In this document: one piece after another, positions 44,875 through 54,743 of the stretch
How the letters are laid out: the number at the start of each line of letters is the position of its first letter
Position numbering within the stretch: position 1 is the stretch's first letter
Source of the DNA: Aricia agestis
Taxonomy: Eukaryota > Arthropoda > Insecta > Lepidoptera > Lycaenidae
Length of the DNA: 64,000 nucleotides
Assembly: GCF_905147365.1 (NCBI RefSeq)
Contig: NC_056417.1
Coordinates: forward strand, 11,120,501 to 11,184,500
Reading direction: 5' to 3'
Notes under the pieces: generated by a model
What the model was told of the DNA's origin: nothing
Databases searched by the model: none
Seen by the model: the letters and a program-made list of their open reading frames with translations, nothing else
Translations under genes and position numbers: made by a program

Positions 44875-45431
44875 TGTTACGGTACATGGTATACGGACAC
44901 GTGGTGCGCAAGTACATACTCGAACCTTCTAGGAAGGTCCAATGTTTGTTTACGTGTTTACCCTTTATTTGTTAGCGTGTTTGAATTTAGACCTTATGAC
45001 TGAGTCCATAAGGTCTAAATTAAATTCAACTTACTGCACTTATCGCAAGGACGGCAGTTTTATTGTGGCACATGCCCGAGCCTACTAGAAATTTCCCACG
45101 GTTGTTTACTTGTTTACGTGAAATCGGGAAATTTCTGGAATTCGTCTCGCCATATAAAAAGAGCCGCAGGCAGGCCCGGAATTCAGTTTGTTTTGAGCTT
45201 TCATCAAGGCGATTTCGGAGCGACAACAAGTGATCAATAGTGAGTGAACCAGTGAAACCTGCGACTTGGCTACGACCTAGGACAGTGATAGTGCTTAGTG
45301 ATTGGACCTAGTGATTAGTGTTTGGACTTAGTGCTAAGTGTTGTGACCTAGTGTTTAGTGCAGTGTTAATAAAGTCTTCAAGAGAGTCACCAGGTCTTTC
45401 TCTCCAAATCCTCGAACCCTAGCACGTAACA
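44875..45431 (+). repeat. 3' LTR of element 2
   Basis: 557 bp, one difference from the 5' LTR (G at 45074). It contains a second copy of the promoter block and AATAAA (45368-45373), the likely poly(A) signal. Confidence 0.95.
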
Positions 45432-45432
45432 A

Positions 45433-45587
45433 TACTATAGGCAGATGGCGGACCTTCTAATTTTGGTGCTTTACGTCACACCCAGCCGTCAGATCACGAC
45501 TAGAGGTAATATTGAATTGACATAGCCCGATAAAATGGCGTGTAGGTCCGCCAACTGCCTACGAATCAATTTCTTCGATGATACTAG
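45433..45587. mobile_element. M1-type MITE remnant beside element 2
   Basis: 'TAGGCAGATGGCGGACC' at the left and the inverse 'GGTCCGCCAACTGCCTACG' plus 'AATTTCTTCGATGATACTA' at the right are the arms of the MITE family at 13464 and 15146. The outermost ~20 bp of the left arm are missing. The element 2 target site (ATAC) is at its left edge. Confidence 0.55.
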
Positions 45588-45972
45588 GATAGCATTTTGA
45601 ACTGCACTGCGCTTCGCCCAGCGCGGCGCTGCGGCTTCGCATAATATCATAATATGTGCGGACTTTTAGGGAGCAAAACGCCGGCAGGCTGAGGGTCTTG
45701 AAGTGTCTTTGTTGCGTACCGCAATCCCGTCCACACTCCAAGTATTTCTCTATGGACTAATTTTACACTTCACCGCTTTTAGCTGCAATCTAGAACAATC
45801 GGGAGGCGGACAATGGGGGACTTTTATCTTATTCTTTAACGTTAAAAGGATTTTAAATTACAATGTTCAATATCAAGTTATTATGCCATGCTGGAACAGA
45901 GCATATTCATTGTGAAAGTTTCGACTCATCAAATATTCAATTTCTCTGCTGAGGTGAGGTTTTATTAAACAA

Positions 45973-46170
45973 CTAGATGACGCCCGCAACTCCGTTGCGT
46001 CAAAATTCGTTTATCGCGCGGGAACCGTACATTTTTTCGAAATAAAAAGTATCATATGTCTTTTCCCGGGACTCAAAGTATCTCCATGCCAAATTTCAAC
46101 AAAATCGGTTCAGCGGTTTGGGCGTGAAGAGGTAACAGACAGACAGACACACTTTCGCATTTGTAATAGT
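45973..46170 (-). repeat. Family B dispersed repeat
   Basis: From 'TAGATGACGCCCGCAACTCC' to 'CACTTTCGCATTTGTAATAG', with an (ACAG)n stretch. Reverse orientation to 28760-28960. 45590-45972 holds only a chance 70-codon frame. Confidence 0.75.
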
Positions 46171-46473
46171 ATGGATGAGACAATGTTCTCTTGGTCCTTG
46201 GGGCTTCTCGGAGGTCTTGTTCCTGTGGCTATAAGAAGGTCTCGACGGATGCCCCGATCCATCCCCGCGGAATGTGGAACTATATTTATCGGAAAAAACG
46301 AACTAGATAAGATGGTTGATAAAGCGTTTAGTGTCCAGGCTATGAATTCACTTAGGGAATGTTACTGCTTGGCGGAATCTCGGAGTAAGGACCTAGAGAG
46401 AGCGCATAAAGGTGTGTCGCCGCTTATATTATTTATTTTCTATGTCTTTATGCACTCTGTGCTACAAAGGTGA
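46171..46473 (+). other. Open frame with possible isolated exon (46236-46411)
   Basis: A 100-codon frame directly after a repeat. Its middle looks protein-like, with mixed charged and hydrophobic residues ('FIGKNELDKMVDKAFSVQ', 'LRECYCLAESRSKDLERAH'). The stretch could be a spliced exon: a pyrimidine-rich run and AG at 46234-46235, and a donor-like AAAG|GTGTGT at 46411/46412. I do not recognise the protein. No neighbouring exon was found, so this may be chance. Confidence 0.2.
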
Positions 46474-46598
46474 ACTTAATGCCTCGTAGACCGTGGCATT
46501 TGTAAATATCCAATTTTACGACGTTGGATATTAATTTTACCATATTTTAGAACCGACTTCTAGTTATATCTTTATAGTGAGACCAGTTCTGCTCCCTC

Positions 46599-46745
46599 CC
46601 TAAAATTAGCAGGTCGATGTCTGTCAGTACGAATATCGACGTAAAGGACATTAAAATAACAGTCCTATTAGCGCGCCTTGTACAGTGGCGGTTACGACGC
46701 TCGCCGCGTCCTTTATAGGGCGAAATGGTTCTCCCATTTAGCACT
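46599..46745 (-). repeat. Inverted partial copy of the 37505 repeat
   Basis: Shares 'CAGGTCGATGTCTGTCAG', 'GACATTAAAATAACA' and 'GCTCGCCGCGTCCTTTATAG' with 37505-37630 (inverted). A fragment of the same ('CCATAAAGGACGCGGCGAGC') recurs inverted at 47173-47200. Confidence 0.5.
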
Positions 46746-47382
46746 GTAGTGTAACTGATATTAAATATAAAATTTTCAATGCTCTAAGCCGACAGGTTAC
46801 GATGTTAATTATTAAGAATATTTGCAGAAAACCTATTGAGTTTGGAAAAAATCCTCTACAATGTGTTTTTTCGGTATTGTGCTTTAAGTTCTACCAGACT
46901 TTATAGAGGTTGAACTTAGTCGAAATTGCCAGGTAGCGCCTCAAGCGCGACCTTCGTAGCGTACTAAATGTATGCTACGAGTATGCTACGAGAGTCACGC
47001 TTTAAGACGCTCCCCCTACGGAGATGCCGTAATTTACTGTTTTTAGAGCCTAAGTAGGCAGTAGTGTCCTACTGCCTACTGCTATACTGGCGCAGAGTCG
47101 AAGCGCATCGAAACGAATCATTAAAACTGAACAAAACAAATCCATGTGAAAAGTATAATTTTCTCCCATTTCGCCCCATAAAGGACGCGGCGAGCGTGAC
47201 TCTAAAACTATCACCGGATCCCCTAAAATTAAGTGATGTTTGAGTTCATTCGTCAGTTACATAATAATAATAATAATAACAATATCTATAGACGCTTCAC
47301 ACCACGTCAGTCTGGCCCCGTCCTGTTTTTTTTTAATAAAAATAGTACCTGTTTTTTTTTAATAAAAATAATATTATAATTA

Positions 47383-47612
47383 GATGACGCCCGCAACTCC
47401 GTTGCGCCAAAATTCGTTTATCGCGCGGGACCCGTACATTTTTCCGGGATAAAAAGTATCCTATGTCCTTTACCGGGACTTAAAGTATCTCCATACCAAA
47501 CAGCAAAGTCGGTTCAGCGATTCGGTCGTGAAGAGGTAACAGACAGACAGACAGAGAGACAGACAGACACATAGACAGACATACGTCCGCTTTTATAATA
47601 TTAGTCTGGAAG
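47383..47612 (-). repeat. Family B dispersed repeat
   Basis: As 45973-46170, with a longer ACAG/AGAC microsatellite (47540-47590). It ends 'TTATAATATTAG'. Just to its left is a short (AATAATAA) and T-run rich stretch. Confidence 0.75.
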
Positions 47613-47619
47613 TATGGAT

Positions 47620-48975
47620 CTCGCTCGTACCTACTCTAAGTACTATTCAGTGCGTATTTCGTTTAGCTTTAACCAACAATATACAAGTAACGTTTCCATT
47701 ACTTAACATTCATGCAGAGCGTGGAGCTCTGTGGAGTGTAATCCAGTGTGGCACGGGTAATTAGTATTCGCAAAAGAACTCCTTTAAACAGCCTTACCTT
47801 TGCTCCACTTGAAAAAGGTGCGCTGGGGCCGAGAGTAAGTATTGTACAGACATAATATGACAGACGCTACCTACGCGCGATTTAAGAAAACGTTCATTCA
47901 AAAAGAGAGTTTTTATAATGTAATTTAATACAATACTTGTAGGACCTACATTAACCTTATTATATTTTATTAATCTTACGTTTTATAATTATCAAAACTT
48001 GTTTACTTAGCTTATTTATACGATTTGTAGGTATCGTAAATTAATGTAAATATAGAGTAGGTACTTATCTCATTTTCAGTATTTTTTTATATAATAGCGT
48101 CAGACTAAGTATAACAATGTGCTATGATTGTTATTATGAAATTTTATTTTAAAAAGTTTCATAATTAAACACAAACCAAGAAATATGAGTTAAATATGTA
48201 ACTCTATTAGCAAATATTTGTGCACGAAGCGAAGATAAAGGTTTACTTCTGTAAACTACTCTTTGTACACGGAGGTACTCGAAAATTTAAATAGCAGGGA
48301 TACGGCGTGTATGAATTTTTAATGATGTGACGCTGCAATAGCCCGTCAGAATTAATATCAGTCGATTCTGTCTCATATATGCATATTAATACTCTTTGAA
48401 TATTTAACACTGAATTTGCTATTTATAAAGGTGCGCTGACATCTTTGTTGCAGTAAAATAGAGGACTATCTGCCGCACTCAGAGACATAATTGCGGCAGT
48501 AAGAGGATACACCAGGGGCGAGAGAAATTGAAAATGTATTGCTGTCTCACCAATCTCAAGTCTCCCACCGCAGAGCGCGATAGAGACAACACGACAAAAG
48601 TACTAATAAAAGAACAGAAAATCTTCGATTCCTTGTCCGCTAATTCCTTCTCCAAAACTTAACCGATTTAAGTACTTTTTTAATTAAGAGTTAAAACAAG
48701 GCTTGAGCTGTGTTCCTATGTTTTATTTTTTTTTGTATATTTTAGCCAGTTTTGTTTTCTGGGTGTTTGAACACAGAGGAAAGTCTGGCCATTTTTTTGG
48801 GTTTTTGGACGTTCTTATCTTTTTTAATAATAAAATTATGAAAAAAAAGAAAACATAGGGACACGCTAATAGCGGCCATAGATATTCAGGAAAAAATTCA
48901 TAACTCTACCGGCATTATCCAGGGAGGAAACAGGGGACAACGTTTGTATGGAAAAACGGCGGTGTGGACTCCTCT
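47620..48975. other. No gene seen
   Basis: AT-rich DNA with no frame longer than about 60 codons and no recognisable repeats or TIRs. Confidence 0.5.
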
Positions 48976-48978
48976 TAA

Positions 48979-49282
48979 AGGTCACAGCACACATATCAAC
49001 TCGGAAAGGGATCGGCACCGTATCGCCTCGAGCCGTTCAATATTGTTTGTATGAAACTCCCTACTGCAACGCACACGCGGAACCGTAACGTAATCGCCTC
49101 GCCTCGGAAGGGGACAGCGGTCGGCGAGCCGTGCGAGGCGTCGCCTAGCCGTAGCCGAGTTGACGTACAGACGCTACTGATAGCTTTGGTTACGTTCATA
49201 CGTTAGGTTGACGCCTGGTTGACGGCAAGGCGAAAGGCGTCGGTGACGATCCCTTTCCGAGTTGATATGTGTGCTGTGACCT
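48979..49282. mobile_element. PIF/Harbinger-like MITE, ~36-bp perfect TIRs
   Basis: Left end AGGTCACAGCACACATATCA continuing to GGGATCG, matched exactly by the inverse right end. TAA on both sides (48976-48978 and 49283-49285). The interior is GC-rich with 'CCTCGAGCC' and 'GCCTCGCC' motifs that also partly pair. Perfect TIRs suggest recent movement. Non-coding. Confidence 0.8.
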
Positions 49283-49632
49283 TAAGTGAACTTTATTTTT
49301 AAAGGAACAGTGGTACATGACAGCAACTCCTGTAAACCAGGGTCGACAAAGCTAATGAACCACAAAAACTCTGATATAGATATCTGATATAGCCCGAGGG
49401 ACAAGTTAAAACTGTCTGGGGACCTACGACAAAGTTAATTAGAAGGAAGGTAAAAAAGCCTCCCCAAGCAAAGCGTGCGATAAAGTTGAAATGACAAAAT
49501 GTCATCCAAGAACTAAAGGGGGAGCACCGCGGATATTTTTTTTTATTATTCCCGAATGATAAAGTGTCCATTATTGTACTGGTATATTTGGCATTTATTG
49601 TACTGCACAATCATTGCTTCTATTTTTGTAAC

Positions 49633-49977
49633 AAAAACATAAAATCATGGAATTATCCAAAATATTATCTAGTGTAGTATACAGTGTGCAACAAAAATAA
49701 GTGATAATAATACTTTAGGATGTGTACGTGTACCTTGTAGAGAGTTCACTGTGAAAGTAGCAGCGCTGAAAGACAAAAATTTTTTTTCACTCGTGACGCT
49801 CGGGCCCTTGCCCATACAAAAGTGAAAAAAATTTTTCGTCTTTCAATTTTTGGTGCTTTCACAGTGAACTATCTACAAGGAACACGTACACACCCTAAAG
49901 TATTATCACTTATTTTTGTTACACACTGTATACTACACTAGATAATATTTTGGATAATTCCATGATTTTATGTTTTT
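49633..49977. repeat. 49-bp perfect palindrome arms around a MITE
   Basis: 49633-49681 and 49929-49977 are exact inverse copies, 49 of 49 bases. With the MITE and one TA removed, the centre reads GTGTAGTATACTACAC, so the empty site would have been a perfect spacer-free palindrome of about 96 bp. The mechanism is unknown. Confidence 0.8.
49682..49928. mobile_element. Palindromic MITE, family M2, TA duplication
   Basis: 247 bp. Left end CAGTGTGCAACAAAAATAAG, right end TTATTTTTGTTACACACTG. The arms also contain 'AGAGTTCACTGTGAAAG' and 'CTTTCACAGTGAACT'. TA at 49680-49681 and 49929-49930. Copies lie at 27894 and 59791 (fragment). Internal arms are less perfect than the flanking palindrome. Confidence 0.8.
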
Positions 49978-51028
49978 ATTATTATAGTATTACCTCATAA
50001 GCCTATATTACTTTATTATTCAACCACTAAATGAAATAACTCGAAAATATTAACAAAATACGTTATAAACCTAAAACTACATTAAAGTATAACTTTTAGC
50101 GTGATATGTCCCACATTTTAAAGTTAACGTGTAGGAGTCCCAGGTGAGGCACTTTTTGAACTAATTTGAAAATTCGAGATGTTGGGGGTTCCCCTGTGGG
50201 GAGTCCCCTGACGCGGGGCCTACCCTTATTAGCCACAGTCAACTTTGTGATAGGCTTTTAAATTTTTCAGAGATATGACCTAGTTGGGAGATTGGGCAGT
50301 CGGTGCAACTAAATTTGGAGTGTACTTTTAAACTCTATTCCTGTAGAAATAAGGTTTAAATTTCTGTTAATATAACATATTTAAAAAACGTTGCGTTGTT
50401 TTTGCGTTGCGTATTTATTTTCAAAAAGATCACCTAGGTTTAATAATACTTACCCATGTTACTTAGGGCCTAGGCTATATAAATAAATAGCATATCTAGG
50501 TAAACCGTAAATTACTGTCGATCTAGCTATTGAACAACTATTTATTTCATGTAGTAAATACTACTCAGTTTTCAATAAAAGCCAATTTACATGAATTCAT
50601 CAGTAAAAATTCATTCAATTTCCATTGGATGCTCGAAATATTTGGAACAAAACAAGCTCGTAAAGTTAAACAATGTGAAGAGGAAAAATAACAGTCGCTG
50701 CGAATGATCGCAAATCACTCGATATTTCATACAAGTGCTCATACAAACTCATACACATTCTTTATTAAATGGAAGTCTGGTTTTGTGTATATACAATTAA
50801 TATTTCTTCGTTTTTTTATTTTTCTTTTTACCACCAAATTATATACAAACACCAACTACTCAGTATTATGAAACTAGTTAGTAAGTATTGCACTACCTTA
50901 CAAATATTACTATGTGCTCAATTAACATAAAATTATCTAGTGTCTACTATCGCTTATGCGATTTGAGTGAATCGCTGCGACACTATGTTAGTCGCAAGAG
51001 ACCTATAATTGGACCAGTGAGGTTAGAT
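49978..51028. other. No gene seen
   Basis: AT-rich DNA. A short G/C-rich patch at about 50178-50225 has 'GGGGGTTCCCC' and 'GGGGAGTCCCC' palindromes without an obvious role. Confidence 0.45.
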
Positions 51029-51045
51029 CTATAATCTATATCTAT

Positions 51046-51276
51046 ATATATAAAACTCAAAGGTGACTGACTGATTGACATAGTGATCTATTAACGCACA
51101 GCCCAAACCACTGGACGGATCGGGCTGAAATTTGGCATGCAGGTAGATGTTATGACGTAGGCATCCGCTAAGAAAGGATTTTGATAAATTCCAACCCCAA
51201 GGGGTTAAAATAGGGGGTGAAAGTTTGTATATAATAATACTTCTTAACGCGAGCGAAGCCGCGGGCAAAAGCTCGT
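51046..51276 (+). repeat. Family C repeat, first tandem copy
   Basis: 'AACTCAAAGGTGACTGACTG' to 'GAAGCCGCGGGCAAAAGCTC'. Nearly identical to the next copy. The 79-codon minus frame is common to all copies and is not a gene. Confidence 0.75.
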
Positions 51277-51277
51277 T

Positions 51278-51560
51278 ATTATATAAAACTCAAAGGTGAC
51301 TGATTGACATGGTGATCTATCAACGCACAGCCCAAACCACTGGACGGATCGGGCTGAAATTTTGCATGCAGGTAGATGATATGACGAAGGCATCCGCTAA
51401 GAAAGGATTTTGATAAATTCCAACCCCAAGGGGTTAAAATAGGGGATGAAAGTTTGTATATAACAATACTTCTTAACGCAAGCGAAGCCGCGGGCAAAGG
51501 CTCGTTCTATATTATAGAACGAGCCTTTGCCCGTGGCTTCGCTTGCTTGTAGACATAAAA
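51278..51560 (+). repeat. Family C repeat, second copy with inverted end
   Basis: Second head-to-tail copy (51278-51518), followed at once by an inverted piece of the family end, so that 'GGGCAAAGGCTCGTTCTATA' meets its inverse. This gives a hairpin of about 30 bp centred near 51518. Confidence 0.7.
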
Positions 51561-52257
51561 ATAACTCTACATATACATTATTCCAAAATCTGATAAATAT
51601 AAAGTATGTGAAAGCGATGCGCTGAATCATCCGAATTTACTATCGCATTAAATATATCACAGAATATCATAACATTAATATGTGCCCTAAAAGCCTACAG
51701 GAATATCGGGCAGCGTTATATTATACGCAGGTAAAGTCAGTGTCGGTTTTAGCGCTACCAGCGCCCAGGGCGAAATTTCTTCGCCGCAGGGTCCTGATAG
51801 TGCTGAAAAAAGGTACGCGCACAGTTTGTCGGTGCGTGCCGGGGCGGATCTGGGCTCAGCGCAGCGCAAAATGCGCTATAGCACACTATTGCCGGGCCGG
51901 GCCGCATCGCATTGACGGATTTAGAGTACTTTGGATAGCTCCAGTGTAACCACTCTTAAATCACTCGTGACTCGATATATCAAAAACGTTGCTATATTCT
52001 ACTAAAATCTAATAGACCGTGTTTTAGCTTCTACCGAAAATCTTCCTTTATTAATCAATGTATTCTACGTGGTTGAAACTAAAATGTTTATATGGACTGT
52101 CTTCATGTTTATATGGAATGCATAGTGATGCATTTTAATTTTTTATATTATTTGTTATATAATATCGATCTTCTATTAAAATTTACAAAAAATTTTGGAC
52201 TACTACATCGTCATTCATTTGACCTCAAATCTACCAAAAAGTGGAAATCTAAGTATG
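51561..52257. other. No gene; GC-rich block
   Basis: 51740-51930 is a GC-rich insert (ending 'GGCCGCATCGCATTGACGG') that shares its end with the block at 52258, so it is probably a related repeat. The rest is AT-rich. Confidence 0.4.
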
Positions 52258-52533
52258 TGAAGTGTGGTCACACTGTTGCCGGGGCACAGCGGGTTTGTCG
52301 GGCCTTGTCGCATTGACGGAAATCCGCTGCGCCTCGACACAGTGTGCGATACGCGCATCCGCTTCCATACAAATTGTATGGAGGCGGATTTTTGCGACGA
52401 GCCCCGGCACGCTGAGCCCCGGCACGGCCCGTCTCAATGGGCTCACTCCTATAAATGGCACCCCTTTTGTTTGCCTTCTACGCGCCTTTATCCGGCGCCA
52501 TGGACGGTCGCCCAGTGCGGCATCGCCCGCCCC
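52258..52533. repeat. GC-rich palindromic repeat
   Basis: Contains 'CCGCTTCCATACAAATTG' folded against 'CAATTTGTATGGAGGCGG'-type sequence near 52370 and two GCCCCGGCAC units. Overlapping frames on both strands (112-113 codons) come from the GC-rich repeat and are not genes. Confidence 0.4.
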
Positions 52534-52536
52534 TAA

Positions 52537-52683
52537 GGCTGCGTTTCCACCAGAGATGTGTTGCGAGGAATATGTTTTGAGAACCAATAGAATCGCTTCA
52601 TAAACGTGACCTCGCTCAGCGCAGCGATTCTATTGGATCTAAAAACACATTCCTCCCAACACATCTCTGGTGGAAAGGCAGCC
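52537..52683. mobile_element. PIF/Harbinger-like MITE, TAA duplication
   Basis: TIR GGCTGCGTTTCCACCAGAGA with inverse right end TCTCTGGTGGAAAGGCAGCC. Pairing continues through GAGGAATATGTTTT-like arms to CAATAGAATCGCT. TAA at 52534-52536 and 52684-52686. 147 bp, almost fully palindromic. 52690-53276 shows nothing recognisable. Confidence 0.75.
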
Positions 52684-53276
52684 TAACACCGCTACTGGGT
52701 AAGGTAATCCATATTTTTGGAATGCCTCCAGCCTTTTAAGGCGCAGCGTGCCGTATCTACATCGAGGGCACTTCTCCGCCGATACTAATTAATAAACCAC
52801 CCACAAGCCACCACTGCAGGAGTTTTATACCTTTTTTTATTTAGTTTTAGGTGTTTTTAGGCTTTGAAAAACCGAGTTTTACTGCCTACTACTAAAAGTG
52901 CTAAATTCTTTCATAAAGCAATATTGTATTTAGCTTTATCAATTAGAATTAATGTAAATTAATGAATTTTTACAGTGGTTAAATTAGTTTTTCAGTTACT
53001 AAAGAGTAGAGACGGAGTAGCACAGTATAAGATAAAAAATTTGTTATGTAAGAAATACTCAGAAATGTAGTAATTATATTATAGTCTTCAACACTAATAT
53101 AATTACTAATGTATTTTTCCCTGTGTCCTCTACAGTTGAACCTATATACTTTGATAAAATTTGGTGTGGAAATACGAGTATTTCTCGTTGCGGAAAGGAC
53201 AAAAGACGCATCATAATTAAACTAATTTCATTGGCATCTACGAACTTACGGTCAACATCTAGAATCCAGATCATTG

Positions 53277-53400
53277 ATTCCCAAAGTGGTCCAGGTGGAC
53301 CCCAGGGGTCCACGAGAGCCTGACAGGGATCTACGCTGGCGTGGAAAAAAAATGGGGGTCCACGAGTTCTTAACGGGGGTCTATAAACATGTATTAGGTG
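53277..53400. mobile_element. Possible hAT-type element end
   Basis: 'TTCCCAAAGTGGTCCAGGTGG' followed by GGGGTCCAC repeats resembles the ends of hAT-type elements. No opposite end was found. The following 53401-53976 has no recognisable feature. Confidence 0.3.
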
Positions 53401-53980
53401 ACCCGACTTGACTTCTAATGAATATAGGCAGCCAATGTCATAAGAAGGTCGTGTCCGAACTTTATTAGAAATTTGTTACATAAAATAATCAAAGCCCACG
53501 GAATAGCAAGTTAGTATTGTAGGGGGGTATCTAGATGGACAGCTGAAAGCACAAAACATAATTTAATTAATTTATTAGCACTGTTTATCGGTTTATCGAT
53601 GAGGCGAACGGAATTTTTGTATTTGCATAATACCGAAATTAATATTGTTGGCAATTATTTAAAACTCCATTACTGATGCGCATAATTTATGTCTACTTCA
53701 GCGTGAAAATATGAGGAATTTAATGCCCATGTGTTAAGGGCCATTAGGAGAAGTGGAAATTGTAATAAGGGTGTACGAGCAATGTTCGTTCGCGCGTGAT
53801 CCCGGGCCGCTTCTATCACGAGTGCTTTTTATGATGCTAATTAGAGGAGATGTATAATACGATATTTAATTTCAGTGAAATGACAGCATAATGCTCGTAG
53901 CTTTATAGGGAACGTGCGTAATGTAGGTGCTTCGAACTGGATGTTGCTAATCCGAAAGTAAGGGTCAATAATTTATACTA

Positions 53981-54225
53981 GCGCAGAGTCGAAGCGTATC
54001 GAAGCGAATTATTAAAACTGAACATAACAAACTCCAAAGCGTTAACGCACTTTATTACTTTTGAGAATTTAAAAAGGTGCGCGCATCCGCGCGAATTCGC
54101 GTCGATGCGCCCGACCAACGCTGATTGGCCTAGCAGAAGTAATGTATGCGTTACGCTCTGGAATTAAGGTTAAATTTTCTGTGTTCACTTATTGGGAATT
54201 GGCTTCGCTTTGCTTCGAATCTGCG
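53981..54225. mobile_element. MITE, TA duplication
   Basis: Left GCGCAGAGTCGAAGCG, right GCTTCGAATCTGCGC. TA at 53979-53980 and 54226-54227. A left-end fragment of the same family is at about 47090-47150. Interior 54075-54115 is CG-rich with GCGCATCCGCGCG. Confidence 0.65.
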
Positions 54226-54245
54226 CTATTACAAATTGACCCTAA

Positions 54246-54442
54246 AGGAACAAATTGGAACCGAGTGACACGTCGTAACTGCAAACAACGTGTCGTCGCG
54301 ACACTACTGGTTTGTATGTATTTCTATGAAATACCCTGCGCAGCTAGCGACACGTTTAGAAACAATATATACATATAAATGACGTGTCGCGACGACACGT
54401 CGTCTGCGGTTGCTTCATGTCGTCCACTGCCAACCGGCACCT
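54246..54442. mobile_element. PIF/Harbinger-like MITE, family M3
   Basis: Related to 36234-36467 (AAATTGGAACCGAGTGACAC and TGCCAACCGGCACCT ends, inner CGTCGCGACAC arms). Flanks TAA (54243-54245) and TTA (54443-54445) differ at one base, so the duplication is decayed. Internal palindrome partly deleted. Confidence 0.6.
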
Positions 54443-54743
54443 TTATTGATAACTAGCTGTTGCCCGCGACTCCGTCCGCGTAAACTTTAGTTATGTTTCT
54501 TTAATATGAATTTCAAGGAGTCCCGCCGATTTCTCATGGATCGCATCATCAGATCACCACTTTTGTGACCATGTGACCGAAATCGGGCTTCACCTTATAC
54601 AACAACAAAAGAATTTTGAAAATCGGTCCACAAATGGCGTAGTTGTACGAGAACAAATACAAAAAATAGTAAAATATATCATCCTCCTTTTCGGAAGTCG
54701 GTTAAAAAGTAGCCTAAGTTATTCCTTACTACAACAGCTAGCT

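Larger units (their letters stand above)
39101..45431 (+). mobile_element. Complete Ty3/Gypsy-type LTR retrotransposon (element 2)
   Basis: A 6331-bp element with 557-bp LTRs (ends TGTTACG and CGTAACA) and a perfect 4-bp duplication ATAC (39097-39100 and 45432-45435). Order: LTR, tRNA-Leu-type primer site, gag, pol in the -1 frame, purine tract, LTR. Pol domains run protease, reverse transcriptase, RNase H, integrase. There is no env. The LTRs differ at one base (T at 39300, G at 45074), so the insertion is recent, yet the protease active site is mutated. It inserted at the edge of an M1-type MITE. Confidence 0.96.

Noticed and set aside
52249..52603. Overlapping 112- and 113-codon frames on both strands
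   Set aside because: GC-rich palindromic repeat leaves all frames open. No recognisable protein.
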